From: Camillea tinctor
Taxonomy: Eukaryota > Ascomycota > Sordariomycetes > Xylariales > Xylariaceae
Direction: 5' to 3'
DNA: 64,000 nt
Assembly: GCA_022578605.1 (NCBI GenBank)
Contig: MU394088.1
Span: forward strand, 248,001-312,000
Each line of letters starts with the position of its first letter. The stretch's first letter is position 1. The position numbers and the translations under genes are program-made. The notes under the pieces were generated by a model. That model was not told the DNA's origin. It saw nothing but the letters and a program-made list of their open reading frames with translations, and did no database searches. Below are positions 45,472 through 55,619 of the stretch, piece by piece.

Positions 45472-46073
45472 ATTTGCGACCGACTCTAGGTTAGAAACAA
45501 ACCTGAATGTGATGGGCTAATTCTAGGTATTTCATTTGTACACACCTAGCCACTGAGATCCCAGTCCGAGGTTTAAAGTGTAGAGAAAACCCCGCGTACA
45601 AGGAAATACTGGAGAGATGAATTTGTTTTTATCGAAAGTACGTTAAGTAGGTATTTAAGGTTGGGTTGTACGGAATAGGTGTAAACTTAGAGTTAACTTT
45701 TTTACCAGTAAGGGATTAAAGGGTACCTCAATAGCTAGAGCTAATATGCATCTATAGAGGAAACCTTCCTATGCGTGTTTGCACCATGACAACACTGGGG
45801 CTAGACTTTTTCACTGACCAACTCCCTCCCTATTATTTTGTTAGTAGACTTACTACTACTAACTTTTAAGTACTTTCAAAAGTACCTATTCACACAAAAA
45901 CTGGAACACCCCGTAAGATCTGACCCACGCTCTCCAAGAATATAACTCCCAGTTAAACCAAATATATACACAAAAAAGTATTTCACAAGTTTGATTTGTG
46001 GTCGATAGTCATATCGACTCGTATACCGAAAGCAATTTAGGGTGCTTGCTTTAAAGCGAGCGCCTTGCCTGCC
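45472..46073. promoter_or_regulatory. Divergent promoter, Rpp40 / Trm11
   Basis: The 602 bp between the two start codons must serve both genes. It is AT-rich with no TATA box clear enough to assign. A shared promoter would allow co-expression of the two tRNA-maturation genes; this is inference from spacing alone. Confidence 0.5.
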
Positions 46074-47630
46074 ATGGAATATATAATCCGATTTACTCAA
46101 TGGCATGAGTCGTTTCGCCTAGCAGAAATTCAGTCCATTGCTGTGCTTGAAGGTATCGACCTGGAGGTTATTTATTATAAGGACGAGGTGAGCACCCATA
46201 CTTACCATTTTTTATACTACTCGTACCCATCCTACAAAACGAAAGGTTCCTTTACTGACTAGCGACCAGTCTCCATTCTGTGTGGTTAAGCTCCCCTCCG
46301 AAGATGCTGCAAGGGCATTAATGAAACGCTCTATTCTGGCGCAAAGCATTCACGAGCACTGGGGCACAGCTGATACATACGATGAACTGCACGCCAACGT
46401 CAAGCGTGATACCGCCCATCTGTGGTCACGGTATAAGGAACCCTCATTCAAGCTTAGTATCGATGCTTTTCAAGGCTCTCGATCCAACAAACAGCGACTT
46501 AATTTAATAAACTCTTTTGCCTACCTTCCATTTAAGGGGCCCATCTTGCTTTCCTCTCCTGACCAGGAATTCACCATATTTGAGCAATGGGAGTTTGACG
46601 CCGTGCCCCTAAAGCTGCCTTCTCCCCTGAAGATACACTTTGGACGCTTGATAGCTCACAGTGTCCGAGATCTGATTCATACCTTTGACTTGAAGAAAAG
46701 AGATTACATCAGCACCACCTCTATGGATTCGGAGTTAGCCTTGATTACTGCTAATATTGCCCTGGCCGGCCCCGGTAAGATTTTTTACGACCCCTTTGTT
46801 GGGACTGGCAGCTTTCCCATTGCCTGTGCCCAATTTGGTGCTATGGGCTGGGGTAGCGATATCGACGGTCGTAGCTTTAGAGGAGAAGGAGGCAAGAAGA
46901 GTTTACGGGGCAACTTCCAGCAGTACGGCCTAGAGAGGTGCTTAGGGGACGTGTTTGTAAGCGACTTGACCAACAGTCCCGTACGAAAGGCGAGGCTGCT
47001 GGATGGCATCGTATGCGACCCACCGTATGGGGTTAGAGAGGGGTTAAAGGTTCTGGGAGTTAGAGACCCGGTAGCTCACGCGTACGCCGTGGAAAAGGGG
47101 AGACAGATGTATCGGTAAGGTTTCCTCACCCCTTTTCCCTCCCCACTACTGTGACAACTTTGTTAACACCCCCGCGAAATAGGGACCCGGCTTTCGTGGC
47201 GCCAAAGAAGCCATACAGTTTCACGGCCATGCTAGATGATATTCTCAATTTCGCTACCGACACATTAGTAGATCATGGTCGTCTATCATTCTGGATGCCG
47301 ACTGCGAACGACGAAGAACAGGAAATCGCTGTACCAACGCATCCGTGTCTAGAGATCGTCGTCGTCTGTACACAGGTATTTAACAAATGTCAGTTTACCG
47401 GTTCATCCCATACCCTTACATTTCCATGTAGCTCACATCCAGCAGGGTCAAGGAGGCTGATCACGTATCGACGAATACCGGATTCAGAAGTTGACCCCCT
47501 AGCACTTGCCCAGAGGAAGCAAGCAGCTCAGGTGAATGGAACCAAAGCAGACGAGTTGAATCCGTTTCGTCGTACCTATTTCAAGGGTTTCAAGTCGAAC
47601 CAAAACATTGCAGTTAATGGCACTGGATGA
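46074..47630 (+). CDS. TRM11: tRNA (guanine(10)-N2)-methyltransferase, Trm11 family
   Basis: Four exons (46074-46187, 46270-47114, 47183-47388, 47446-47630) give 449 residues. The N-terminal part carries the THUMP-like RNA-binding region, beginning MEYIIRFTQWHESFRLAEIQS. The Rossmann methyltransferase domain has SAM-binding motif I as FYDPFVGTGSF (Asp212) and the catalytic DPPYGVREG at 288-296. The C-terminal block, RRLITYRRIPDS and NPFRRTYFKGF, is typical of Trm11. Trm11 with its partner Trm112 methylates G10 of tRNAs in the cytosol. The third intron uses a GTCAGT donor and a CAG acceptor. It was set so that QVFNKW joins SRRLITY; reading through instead would add about 19 unrelated residues, in frame. 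The start ATG has a GCCATGG context. Confidence 0.93.
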
Positions 47631-48943
47631 CGAAAAGACAAACTAAAGTCCCGGATCTTGTCAGTTGCGGCAGGACAAGGAAGTACTAGATGCTATACGC
47701 ATTGGCTGCTACTAGCACAGGGACATAATTTCGGTGAGCGCTTAACTATGAAGAGGGAAAAGACTAGTGAGGTCGTAAGGAGGTCAACCTGATTGATCTA
47801 GAAGTGCAAGCCGATGATGTCAGGTTGCTTAGCTCACTAAGATAGATGAACGCCACCACTATAGCCCATAAACCTTGGCGTGTAGGAGTTTAGAAAATAC
47901 CTACTTCCTCACTTCAAGGTAGGTGAGGATTTAGGACGAGTAGTCAACAGTGCGGTATCCCGTAAACTTGAACAGCTACAAGTGACGGATGAGCACGGGC
48001 TGAGCTGAGTTCCGCCGTGGTGGATCTAACCTCCTAACCCACTTACTGCCACATTGGGCCTACGTTACCAATATATGTATGTATAGATGTACCTATGCGT
48101 CAACGTATGTCTAACCTGCCTGCTTGAATCTATGCCTGCCCGCCTTGGCTTGCGGCACAACGGGAACGGCCGGCGGAGAGTAAGCTTTACGTGGACCCCG
48201 AACTACTACATTGAGGCCTTGAAACCCCCGAATACTTAGCTACTTACCTAGGAAGTAGTATGAATCTGTTGCAGAGACATCTGGCGATATCTCTTCTCTT
48301 CTTTCCTGGGAGACTACCATAACTGAACTAAAGAAATGATAAAATAAAAGGGGGAAGGAAAAGAAAAGAATCACGCTAATGCACATCAACATGTTTTTTC
48401 TCCTGCAGAAGTGAGCTTTTCAGCGCAGCACGACAGGCAGGATCACGCATGATGTTGATCGGGGTTTGCTTTGCTACCTAGTTTCCCCGGCTGACGACGA
48501 GTAGGGTCAGCACAATATTCCTTCAGTACTACCTACTGGTACATATTTCCCATGTGCTGCGAAGTGATTTACACTGATTTGTCTGACCTAGAATACTGGC
48601 GATATGTATAATATATATATAGTACAGTGCATTACATCTGTAAGCAGAGGTACATACTAGGTAGGTGCTAAATGATTGCATCGTCACGGCGGTGGGTCTC
48701 ACGTATTATACATGATGTAGCTGAGTTGACGATTGAGGAAAAGTACAATACCTATATATATGTTATCCTTCGTATGTCTATTGAAAGAAGTGCCATTAAT
48801 ACGTACAAGTAGGCATTTCATCTCAAGATGTATATTCCTGATGTGGTAAGTGATCTAGGTTAGAAGGTAAATTTTGTATTAAATCTCGGAGCGATGCCGG
48901 AGAGTCACGACATAGATAACTACCGGCCTGGGTTAGGTGCATA
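47631..48943. other. Intergenic, no supported gene
   Basis: About 1.3 kb downstream of Trm11. Moderately AT-rich with GGTA/TACC words. No coding region is supported. Confidence 0.55.
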
Positions 48944-49118
48944 CAGTAAACTCTCTCTATAACGATACTCCACTTTTCAGAAAAATGTATCGTTATGAAG
49001 AGATATCGTTATGTGAAGTAGCGATTTATATGGGAAAAACCCCTGTACGTACGCGGCTTTGAAGCTTTTGTGGAGCAAATATGGCCCGTGCACGTATCGT
49101 TATGGGGAGGGTTTACTG
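48944..49118. mobile_element. Non-autonomous Tc1/mariner-pogo-like MITE, 175 bp
   Basis: The element begins CAGTAAACTCTCTCTATAAC and ends with its inverted copy. The 25 bp terminal inverted repeats differ at three positions, all C/T differences. It is flanked on both sides by a TA dinucleotide (48942-48943, 49119-49120), the target duplication of Tc1/mariner elements. The CAGTA ends recall pogo-type elements. Inside are two direct copies of TATCGTTATG near 48989 and 49004 that echo the terminal repeats. It has no coding capacity, so it would have depended on a transposase supplied elsewhere. Confidence 0.85.
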
Positions 49119-49120
49119 TA

Positions 49121-51314
49121 CCTGCTTCAACCACTAATATGGATCCGGCACAACCTCCATCAATGACCGTAGTGTAATTTTCCATATCGAGATGTTTAAG
49201 TACGGAGACACTACATACGTGTGTTGTTTTCTATTGGAAAGGACTATCGCATGTGGTTAATCATCAAGTTACGTACAACAACGATTTTCGAACGTTCACA
49301 TTGTTGTTTATAGTGGATTGCTTTGGTAGTCAGATGACCGCCAATTCGGCCATCGGGGCGCCACGGAGGAATTAAGGCAATAAGAAAAAAGAAATAATAA
49401 AAAGAAAGGTAAATTCTGGGCCATGAGTCGCATGCCAGCGTCTATCACGTTTGGTTTCGTGACTGCAGTGCAGTTATAGATGTATGTATGTAGGTACTTA
49501 TACACGGTGTGCAGGCTTATTATACCTTACTGACAAGACAGGTCTAGGTAGATGTACACCACCCCCCTTCCCCATCAACCCATTAACCAGTAACAATAGT
49601 CTTCTTCCTCTAAAACAGACTAGTCATGTAACAAAAAAAGCCCTCTACCTATTTCTCTCGTTCGTCTTGTCATGTTTGGGTTTAAAAAGTAACTTAGCTG
49701 CTTCGTAGGGTAGGGTCGCATACAGCGGGTAACACTTCACACTGGGTCTTTAACGCGGTTCAAGTCACCTGAATACCTAACCTACGTGACCTACTTCAAT
49801 ATCCCCATAGCTAATGGGGATGACCTGGGGTTGGTATGTACACTACACTAATAAATACTTTCAAGGTACAGTATGCAAGTAATGATATTAAAAATGTTAA
49901 AGGTTTTTCAGGGTCCTGCCCAATTCTTCAACCTCAAACGGCCCTGTTTTCCCTCTTCTAGCTTTTACGACGTTCTACCTTCACCGCATTAGGATTCAAT
50001 AAGAGAGACACGATTTACCTAGATATCTGATTGCAGGTCAAGTAAGTCCGTCTCACCAATTATTATCATTATCATTATCATTACCATTATCATTATTTAT
50101 TTTTGCATGTTGGTTAGTTACCTATCCCACTTTTTTCTTTCTTTCTTTCTTCGAAACATCAACTCCATAATAAGTGATAAGTAGTAAGGTACTCGGTACT
50201 AACCTAGGTTCATACTATAGTGTTTGACAAGCATTGACTATAGGTCACCAACCTACCCGTTCTCCCTTTCACTTACTACTAGGTAGTACTTTCACTTATT
50301 ATTTATTCACTTAACATTAACCTATTAGTGTCGTTATTGCTGTTACTGTTACAATCATTGTCACCATCACTGAACTGATACCAACCACTACCGCCAATAC
50401 GCGCTTCTTCTGCTTTTACTTACATTATACTTTGACATTTACATTTACACTTACACTTACACTTCTTGCTTCAATATTCTGCTTCTACTGCGTATACATA
50501 TATTATCTAATCATTCTATTAATCTCATTCGTCCATCTACACAACTATTCGTTCATCACTCTTTTTAATTTATCCATTTAACTACTAGTAGTACTATCTA
50601 CCTACCTACCAAACCTACTCTATATCCCTCCCATCCTTCTTTCCACCCTATCTTTCTTTCTCTCTTCTCTGTGGCAAAAATAAATAAAAAAGAAAGTCTT
50701 GGCTCTGCCATTACCCTGCAGCATACATACACCATTACATTCTGGACCTCACCATTTATTATTCAGTGCCGTGACCCGTCGTACGCACACACACACACAC
50801 AACATATACATACATACACTACATTCTCCAACTAGGATCTCGCATAGAACGTACGTATCAATCAGCCTTGGCTTGTTCCTAAAACGCTCCTGGCTTTAAA
50901 GCGTTTATTCCTCCACTCAGATGCAATAAACCTCCATATCCCATCCAGATTTTAAGGCCTGAATACATTGTCGCTTTATCGAGACCGCCATACCATACCC
51001 ATACCGAGATAGATATATCTCACCACATAAGTGTAAAAAAAAACACCCAACCACACTTGAATTGCGTCCTACATCGCGAGCCTACATAGGCGTGTCTCAA
51101 CATATTAAAATAACCCCTTTTAATATCCTTTACTTGGTGTCTTTTATTTTTTATTTTTTTATTTATTTTTTATCCTGGTCCTATTTTTTACTTTTACCCT
51201 CGGCTTTTCTTGTATCTATTTATAAACCAATCTTCCCTTGCATTCCCAATCATCCCTTTTTGGTCGCACGCGCAGAATCGCGTCCTCTCAATCCAACACA
51301 GCTAGTTGTCAACC
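49121..51314. other. Long upstream region of the Gid4 gene
   Basis: About 2.2 kb. From about 49560 on, the plus strand becomes markedly pyrimidine-rich with ATTATC (50057-50100), TTACAC (50440-50465) and CA repeats (50786-50800). It probably contains the promoter and a long leader of the downstream gene. No coding region is supported. Confidence 0.5.
50057..50100. repeat. (ATTATC)n tandem repeat
   Basis: Imperfect ATTATC/ATTACC hexamers in the upstream region of the Gid4 gene. Confidence 0.7.
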
Positions 51315-52703
51315 ATGCCTACTCCATCGAGCAATCCTCCGCCCGAACTGCCACCGCGAACCCATAGCTCATCGTGTCCTGAAGAATCCCGCTCAGCCAG
51401 CTGGCGACCTGACCAAGATGGTTTAGAGATGAGTGTCGATAGCGACGACTTGTCCTCCCCAGAACCTGTAAGCGCTTTGCCTTCCGATATGGTCGAAGAT
51501 ATCCGAGGGTCGCGGTCCGTCACCGAATCTCCCATCCCCGACTCCCGAAGCGGCACGGCATCCTCACCCTCGGAACCCGTCGACACTCCGTCGCCGGCGC
51601 ACAAGCCGAGGGATACCGACGACGATGGATCAAGCAGTGACCGCATACGTGACACGGATATCTCATCTACCCAACGGCATAGCACCAATTACGATGCGGC
51701 GTCCCCGGTGGGCGCAGACAACGACAAGATAGAAGATAGCATAGCAGCGCCCAGACGGATCCGTTATGACATGTATGAACCGTCGGTGGGATACGACTTT
51801 TCTAAGCTTCGAGTACGTTTCTAATCTACTGCGTTGAAGTGGGCCTAACAAATCCACGCCATCATTGCGATTGAGTTGGAAATACCTTACTGACCATAAT
51901 TATGATTCAAGACCATGCCTACGTCGCCATCATCCTACCTGCGGCCAGGGAGCAAGTTTCATGGCACGCAACGATCGGAGCGACAGGCGTACGATGTGCA
52001 GGTGGAAATCAAATATGTCGATCTAAGAGAATCGTTCTTATGCGGTTATCTCAGGATTCAGGGTAAAGTTATTTCCCGTTGTCCTACCCCTTCTCCAGTT
52101 ACCTGAGCGGTTGTCGCACATCTATCTATACGATGCGACTTGGGCTAGGACATCCGCCGCCCTGGGTAGAATTGAAGGAAACTAACGAAATCCACTACTA
52201 GGCCTAACTCAGGATAATCCGACCCTCACGACCTACTTTGAGGGTGAGATCATCAACGGCAGCAAGTACGGGTTTATCACGAAGCACCAGAGCTGGGGGG
52301 CGACGGAGAAGATCGACCTCAGTCACTGGGCCAAGTTCAATGCATTCCGGCAATATAGCAAGCAGGTGCGCAAAGGCCCGGTCCACATCCCGAACCTCAG
52401 CCAGCGCGAGAATATCTTTATGCGCTGGAAGGAGCACTTCCTCGTCCCCGACCACCGCGTTACCACCATCAACGGCGCCAGCTTTGAGGGCTTCTACTAC
52501 ATCTGCTTCAACCAGAAGGAAGGAAGCGTTAGCGGGATTTACTTCCACTCCAAGAGCGAAAAGTAAGTTACTTACATGTCGCTATTACGACGCACCCAGA
52601 TAGATATATGAAGCACTAACAGTCGTAACCACCCAGATTTCAACAATTAGAGCTAAAGCATGTTGAGGATAGGGGGTGCTACAGCTCCATAGAGCTGAGG
52701 TGA
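51315..52703 (+). CDS. Vid24/GID4-type substrate receptor of the GID ubiquitin ligase
   Basis: Four exons (51315-51812, 51912-52062, 52202-52562, 52637-52703) give 358 residues. The first 165 residues are Ser/Pro/Asp/Glu-rich and probably disordered. The Vid24 beta-barrel domain starts at SSYLRPGSKFHGTQ and continues through YDVQVEIKYVDLRESFLCGY, LTTYFEGEII, KIDLSHWAKFNAF and EGFYYICFNQKEGSVSGIYF. It ends with FQQLELKHVEDRG. In yeast, Gid4 recognises N-terminal proline degrons of gluconeogenic enzymes and brings them to the GID E3 complex. Introns are 99, 139 and 74 nt with CTGAC or CTAAC branch sites, and all junctions keep the domain intact. Start chosen at MPTPSSNPPPELPP. It converges on the Mago gene. 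Confidence 0.92.
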
Positions 52704-53551
52704 AATCAAGGCATCACAGACTTTAAGCCTTCCGGGGGTAGGGGGAGAGAAGGGGAAGGGGGAAGCACGAATCATACCGCATAACAGAACATAACATGAC
52801 ATGGTTTCATCATGACTCGGGAACCATTAACTACCTATCTATTTACCTACCTACGCAGTTACCACTTAGTACTATTATGAGAGAGGAATGAATGGAGGGA
52901 GAGGAGGGAGGAAGTGTGAAGGTTATATGGAATAAGTGCTGGTAGCGGTCCCATTATCAATCGCTATTCATGATGAAGACATACGAAAAAAAGAAGACTA
53001 AACGAGAACGAATCCACTCCAACACCAAACGAACAAATAAATACTACTGCTATCACGACTACTCCTATCAGTGTCTGGCACGAGACGAGGGGAATAGCGG
53101 CGGAGGGGGAAGGGAAGGAAGGAAAGAAGGCATATTTCTTTTTCTTGGGGGGGAGTAGTATATCACAAGGGAACGAGGAACACGGACGAGTGACGCACGA
53201 ACCAGACCAAAGCAAGAATATAATAATAAAGCATGTGTCTTGTCTTATGAAAAGCAACTTATAAGGCGGGGGAGGGGGTATATATTTCCATTTCGTCCTA
53301 GACTTATAGGTGGTGGTGTGGTAGTAGTGGAATAAGGGGGGTAGGAATAGGGGCAAAGGCCCAAGGTCTCGTTTCGTTTCGTCTCGCTTTGTTTGTTTGT
53401 CGTTGTTGGTATACCTCATTCATGAATAACACCTCCCTTGATCTCCCCTTTCTCCCCCCTTTTCCCCTTCCCTTTCCCCCCACAGAGGTTTTAGGGTATT
53501 TGTTTGCGACATCTCATTCACCTTCCGTCTGATCTTCTCATCTTCTTATCT
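52704..53551. other. Convergent intergenic, Gid4 / Mago
   Basis: About 850 bp of 3' flanking sequence of two converging genes, with G-rich and pyrimidine-rich patches. No coding region is supported. Confidence 0.6.
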
Positions 53552-54517
53552 TCACGAAATGGGCTTGATCTTGAAGTGCAATGACGTCAAACTGAAGACG
53601 AGGGCTTTCAGATCCTGTACCAGGTAGTAGAAGACGCGCAGGCCTTCGGGATCGGCTGACTCGGTTACGTCGATTAAGGAGCCGATCTTGGCCGTCTGTT
53701 TGTTGTATCGGGAAGGGCAAAAGGTCAGTCGGTCTAAATGACATTTCAAAGAGTTGCGGGAAGCCAGTGTGGTATTGCTTTTAAGGGTGGGAATGTGCCT
53801 AGGAGGGAAACTTTGGATAACATGAGGGATGGGACTGGGGAGGGGACTAGGGAGGGGATTGTCCTCACCTCGAAGGATATATGGTCGTTGCCTAAGCGTA
53901 TCTCGAGTTCCTGACGGCCGTCCTTGTTCTTCTGCGGCCACTTGGTGTCGTCTTCCTTCATGATCTCGCTCGACTTGACGATGCGCTTGATTTCGTCGAC
54001 CACCAGCGAACTTACGCACACTATGTCGAGTTGGTGGTTTGGTTGGTTTAGCGAATAAAAAAATTGAGATCATCTTCGCCCAGTGTAAGTGGGCAAGGGA
54101 AAAAGAAAACATACTCTCTTTCCGGATAAGGCTGTCGTTGCGGTAGTTCGAATTGTTAGCGTACCGGGCTACGGCGCTGCGCCCATCGCCGACGACGCGG
54201 ATGTCGAATTCTATTCCATGCGGTAGGAAGCGGATTAGTCGTCGTCGCTGTCGTCTTGCGCGTGGGATAGACTTAAGGGCTGGGTTTTGCGGGGCGGAAA
54301 CTCACCCAGGAACTCGTGCCCGAATCGACCGGAGTGGCCTGAGCTGCACGAAGAGTTAGTGATGATAACATGGGCATGGGAGAGGCAGTGGCGGTTAGGG
54401 TAGTGGTGCTGAGGTGGGTGTTGGTGTTGGTGTTGGTGTCGGTGATGATGATGATGCTATAATGGTATAATGCGCGTACTAGTAGCGTAGGTAGAAGGGC
54501 TCCCCGGACGAAGCCAT
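53552..54517 (-). CDS. Mago nashi homologue, exon junction complex core
   Basis: Five exons on the minus strand (54517-54480, 54343-54306, 54210-54115, 54020-53869, 53695-53552) give 155 residues. Almost the whole length is recognisable: [19 protein letters not shown], then [36 protein letters not shown], and [20 protein letters not shown] ending in HFKIKPI. Mago pairs with Y14/RBM8A and locks eIF4A3 on spliced mRNA. The four introns (136, 95, 94 and 173 nt) take up about half of the locus. Compared with animal Mago, a few extra residues ([12 protein letters not shown]) replace the usual EFRPDGKL segment. The junction KE-M-CVSS was set by phase; animal proteins have AY at that place. Start chosen at [13 protein letters not shown]. 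Confidence 0.95.
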
Positions 54518-55619
54518 GGTCGTGGTAATTTGCTGGGGAGGGGAAGTCTTGTCTTTCTAGGATTGGCAGTAAGTTAGATATACCAGGATGGTATATTCCT
54601 CAGTTTCGTCGTGTTTCTTCTGAGATAGTTGGGAATAAATTATGTAGTTGAATAAGTTGCCCTCACCTAAGTTAGGTAGTACTATTTAGTACCAGGAACT
54701 TTAGCTGTAGGCGGGCTGGCTGGCGGGCTCGGTGCTGGTGTAGCTCTACCAGCCAGCCAGCATACCTAATTACTTTTTTTGGAGGGGCAGAAAAAGGCGG
54801 GCAGGTTGAAGGCGGTCAGGAAATGAACCGTGCACCAAAACAGGACTAGGTTAGTGGTAGGCTGGAGCAGGCTTTAAACTTAACTTACCTAATAAGTAAT
54901 GGGTACCTAGGTACCATCCACTTTCCAATCGAGTTCAAGGCAGGTTCAGGAGGGACAGATTTCATAGAGTGTGTGGGATTAAGGTAAACCACAAACCACC
55001 TTGCCGTTACCTAAGTACCTTCCATATCTTCCAATTACTTTATACCTGAACCCAGGCTTTAACTTAATCCACCTTTTTTTTGCCTCTCTTTTCCCTTTTT
55101 TCCTTACCTCTGTCTCTAAACCTTTTGACCATTTTTCTAACGAGTTGCTGGCAGCAGGCGTGGACGTCTTCTTTTTTTTTCAATTCGAGAAATAGTTGAA
55201 GCTAAACCAGCCTGTCTGTCAATCACGATAATTATATTGCCAGTTGGGGGGGCATGTATAGCTGCACTCGGACACCTATCATCATCACCACCACCATCAC
55301 CACCAACACCAACATCAACACCAGCACTACCATTGTCGCCGAATCACTCACAGCCCGACTACTAGACAATACCCAGCGCCTCTACGAGCTTCCTAGACAG
55401 AATACACACAGAGAGAGTGATATAGAGAAAGGCATAAGTGTCTGAAAGAGAAAGAAGAAAAGGAAAAGAAAAAAAAGGAAAAGGAAAAAGGAAAAAGGGA
55501 AGGGAAAACATTACTTGACCAATCCTCAAGCAGCCTCTCCCAACCTACGTACATAGTTCAAAGTCTTCAAACACTAGCAGGAGGCGGTCGAGAACCGCAC
55601 CAATTGCTCCCCGCCCAAC
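54518..55619. other. Divergent intergenic, Mago / beta-COP
   Basis: About 1.1 kb holding both promoters. A CAC/AAC-type triplet region lies near 55280-55330 and a purine-rich tract at 55446-55505 close to the beta-COP start. No coding region is supported. Confidence 0.55.
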
